Source: Ignelater luminosus (lineage: Eukaryota > Arthropoda > Insecta > Coleoptera > Elateridae). From it: a stretch of 64,000 nucleotides of DNA. The position numbers were made by a program, and so were the translations under genes. Where the stretch lies: assembly GCA_011009095.1 (NCBI GenBank), contig VTPC01005379.1:1-64000 (forward strand), written 5' to 3'. A model generated the notes under the pieces. That model worked only from the letters and a program-made list of their open reading frames with translations, did no database searches and was not told where the DNA came from. The number at the start of each line of letters is the position of its first letter. Position 1 is the first letter of the stretch. Below, piece by piece: positions 62,190 to 64,000 of the stretch.

Positions 62190-63054
62190 CAGTGTGGGAT
62201 TTAAGTATGAAATATTATAAAAAAAAGTAAATTCAACATGTTTTTTAAAAATGCTGAGACAGATCGATTTTAGTTTTTAAAAATACACATTAATATGTGC
62301 GATTCACCTTCCGACTTTCATTTGTTTTTTAGTTATAACGTCATCACAAAAAATTTAAATGATAATATAGATTTTTAGTAGTGGAATCTGATAGTGATTT
62401 TTCTTCTCTTTATGATCATGCAAATAAATCCTAAGGTTGCACAACAAAAATTCTGAGAAAAATCGAGCTGAACATTTAATGTTGATAGGAAATAATTCTA
62501 AATTATGATATTAAAACACTACAACATAAAATTTGATTAAATGTTAGTATTATCCAAGATAACAAATAATTTAGACCATGAACAGAACATAAATAGCTTG
62601 TTGAAGTACCTTTCGTTTTTATCTTACAACCTTTGCAGCATACTGAATAATCAAAATCAAAAATTTTTAATCTAGCGAAATGTTTGATACAAGCATACTG
62701 TCAATCTTCAATGCTCTTGACATAATTATTTTAGTTTATTGTAGAATTCTAATAATATTCTACTAAATAATGAAATACAATAATATCAACATTAAATGTT
62801 CAGCTCAATTTTTCTCAGAATTTTTGTTATGAAACCTTAGGATTTATTTGCTTGATCATAACGAGAAGAAAAATCACTATGGGATTCCGCTACTAAAAAT
62901 CTATATTGCCATTTAAATTTTTTTGTGATGACGTCATAACTAAGAAATAAATGAAAGTCTGAAGGTGAATCGCACATATTAATGTGCATTTTTAAAAAAA
63001 CACGTTGAGTTTGCTTTTTTTTATAATATTCCATACTTTAATCCCACACTGTAT
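62188..63054. mobile_element. foldback element with tacagtgtggga ends, about 867 bp
   Basis: Arms at about 62188-62485 and 62783-63054 are close reverse complements. They include tacagtgtgggatt / aatcccacactgta, acacattaatatgtgcgatt and aacatttaatgttgat with complements. It abuts the 60541-62189 element, sharing its terminal TA. Non-coding. Confidence 0.85.
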
Positions 63055-64000
63055 ACATCAAAAGGATAAACATCAAGAATACTTCAAAAATGAATTGAAG
63101 TATTGTGTACACAAAATTTTTAAGTGAATCAAAATCTCTAAGAAAAATGGGGAGTTGACATTAAAAAAAAATTGATGACATCACCGGGAGTAGAGTGAGG
63201 ATAAAGAAAAAATGAAAATCATTCAAATAGATGCCACAATGGGAAATAAGGTTGACGTATCCAAGAATTTTGGCCTCAGATGCACAGAGAAATTTTTATT
63301 TAAAGCGTTCCACAGCTGGCATTTGCACTGTATATGAAAATAGCTTACTTAATGGTTAAGTTCTGCATTACATGTGCCTACTAATAAACGTACTTACCAT
63401 ATACTTACATTAGAAAATAAATTTGATGACAAGTCAATTTTTTAAATTTTCTATTTATTATTGCTACTTAATAATGATGATGATTCAAACAGAATAGGAT
63501 TAGTTCGTATATACAACATAAGTAGTTTACAAAATTATTGCTGTTGGGCACTTTTATGACCAGTAAAGTGCAGGTAAGAATTTACCCCCCCTCCCCGCAG
63601 TATTTTCAAAAGAGGTTGCCTAAGTTCTACTGATGTTTTCTAGTTCAATTATTTTCTATAATTCAATTTTGTTTTGCATGCAAACTGTGATCTACACATA
63701 AACAATAACAACATTCTGATTTGATGTAACTAACGCTCAAACAAGGCAAAATATGGGTACAGAGGCCTTTTCTTAATTTCTAACTATTAGTGAACTTAAT
63801 CACTTACTAATTTACGATAGTTAATGCTAATAACTTTGATTAGACAACTAATTTCAAGTTTTTCTCTGTGTCACCATAAAACTATTGATGAATTAAATAA
63901 CTAGAGGTATTGATATCGCTTTAAAAGTGAAAGACAAAGTATTTGCTTGCAAAATTTACAGAAATTCCAGTCTGCAATATTCCCTCTGAAACTACTAAAT
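63055..64000. other. right edge, no gene recognised
   Basis: AT-rich DNA with one C-run near 63585. If the pod1 model is right, this is still inside a pod1 intron whose upstream exons lie beyond the window. Confidence 0.4.

Noticed and set aside
1..64000. tRNA, rRNA genes or CRISPR arrays
   Set aside because: No cloverleaf with A/B boxes, no rRNA-like conserved blocks and no regularly spaced repeats were seen; CRISPR is not expected in a eukaryotic genome.

Overview
The window is AT-rich nuclear DNA from an arthropod, most likely an insect; the order cannot be fixed from the sequence alone. Support for this comes from spliced genes with GT-AG introns (some only about 50-60 bp, others 4-9 kb), animal-specific proteins (two-pore K+ channel, Hedgehog acyltransferase, POD1/coronin-7, UFM1), and a heavy load of mariner/Tc1 relics and long-inverted-repeat (foldback) elements.

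Layout. 1-4641: no recognisable exon; presumed 5' part of the K2P locus. 4642-13739 (+): last two coding exons of a K2P-type potassium channel whose second pore has lost the filter consensus. Its 8.4 kb intron carries a foldback element (7944-8545), a dispersed repeat (8680-9010) and a 2.7 kb element with long inverted repeats around a broken gene for a FEN1/PIN-like protein (9145-11885). 14055-26315 (-): complete seven-exon Tid/DNAJA3 mitochondrial Hsp40 (526 aa), tail-to-tail with the channel. Its introns hold several foldback elements, a mariner and a Tc1-like relic. 26665-36356 (+): complete four-exon UFM1, divergent from Tid across a 349 bp gap. Its 9.3 kb intron contains an intronless 345-codon gene (28239-29276) that resembles FANCF by eye, an internally deleted mariner, a pogo-like MITE and an inverted second copy of the 8.7 kb repeat. 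36.5-41.2 kb: no gene seen; one long pyrimidine tract. 41179-51571 (-): ten exons of pod1/coronin-7 covering the end of propeller 1, the linker, propeller 2 and the acidic tail. The exons for the first blades are not in the window. 51701-57763 (+): complete five-exon Rasp/HHAT palmitoyltransferase (517 aa), starting 129 bp from the most upstream pod1 exon seen and so apparently nested, on the opposite strand, in a pod1 intron. Its first intron contains a rotted non-LTR retrotransposon and a mariner. 57.8-64.0 kb: no gene recognised; three abutting or nearby foldback elements.

The host genes do not form a pathway. They cover membrane excitability, mitochondrial protein folding, ufmylation, actin/Golgi organisation and Hedgehog lipidation. 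The notable architecture is two divergent or nested gene arrangements, and introns that act as reservoirs for palindromic DNA. All exon chains reported as complete (Tid, UFM1, Rasp) sum to an exact multiple of three with phase-matched junctions, which is the main internal check on these models. All family assignments were made by reading the translations; no database search was run.
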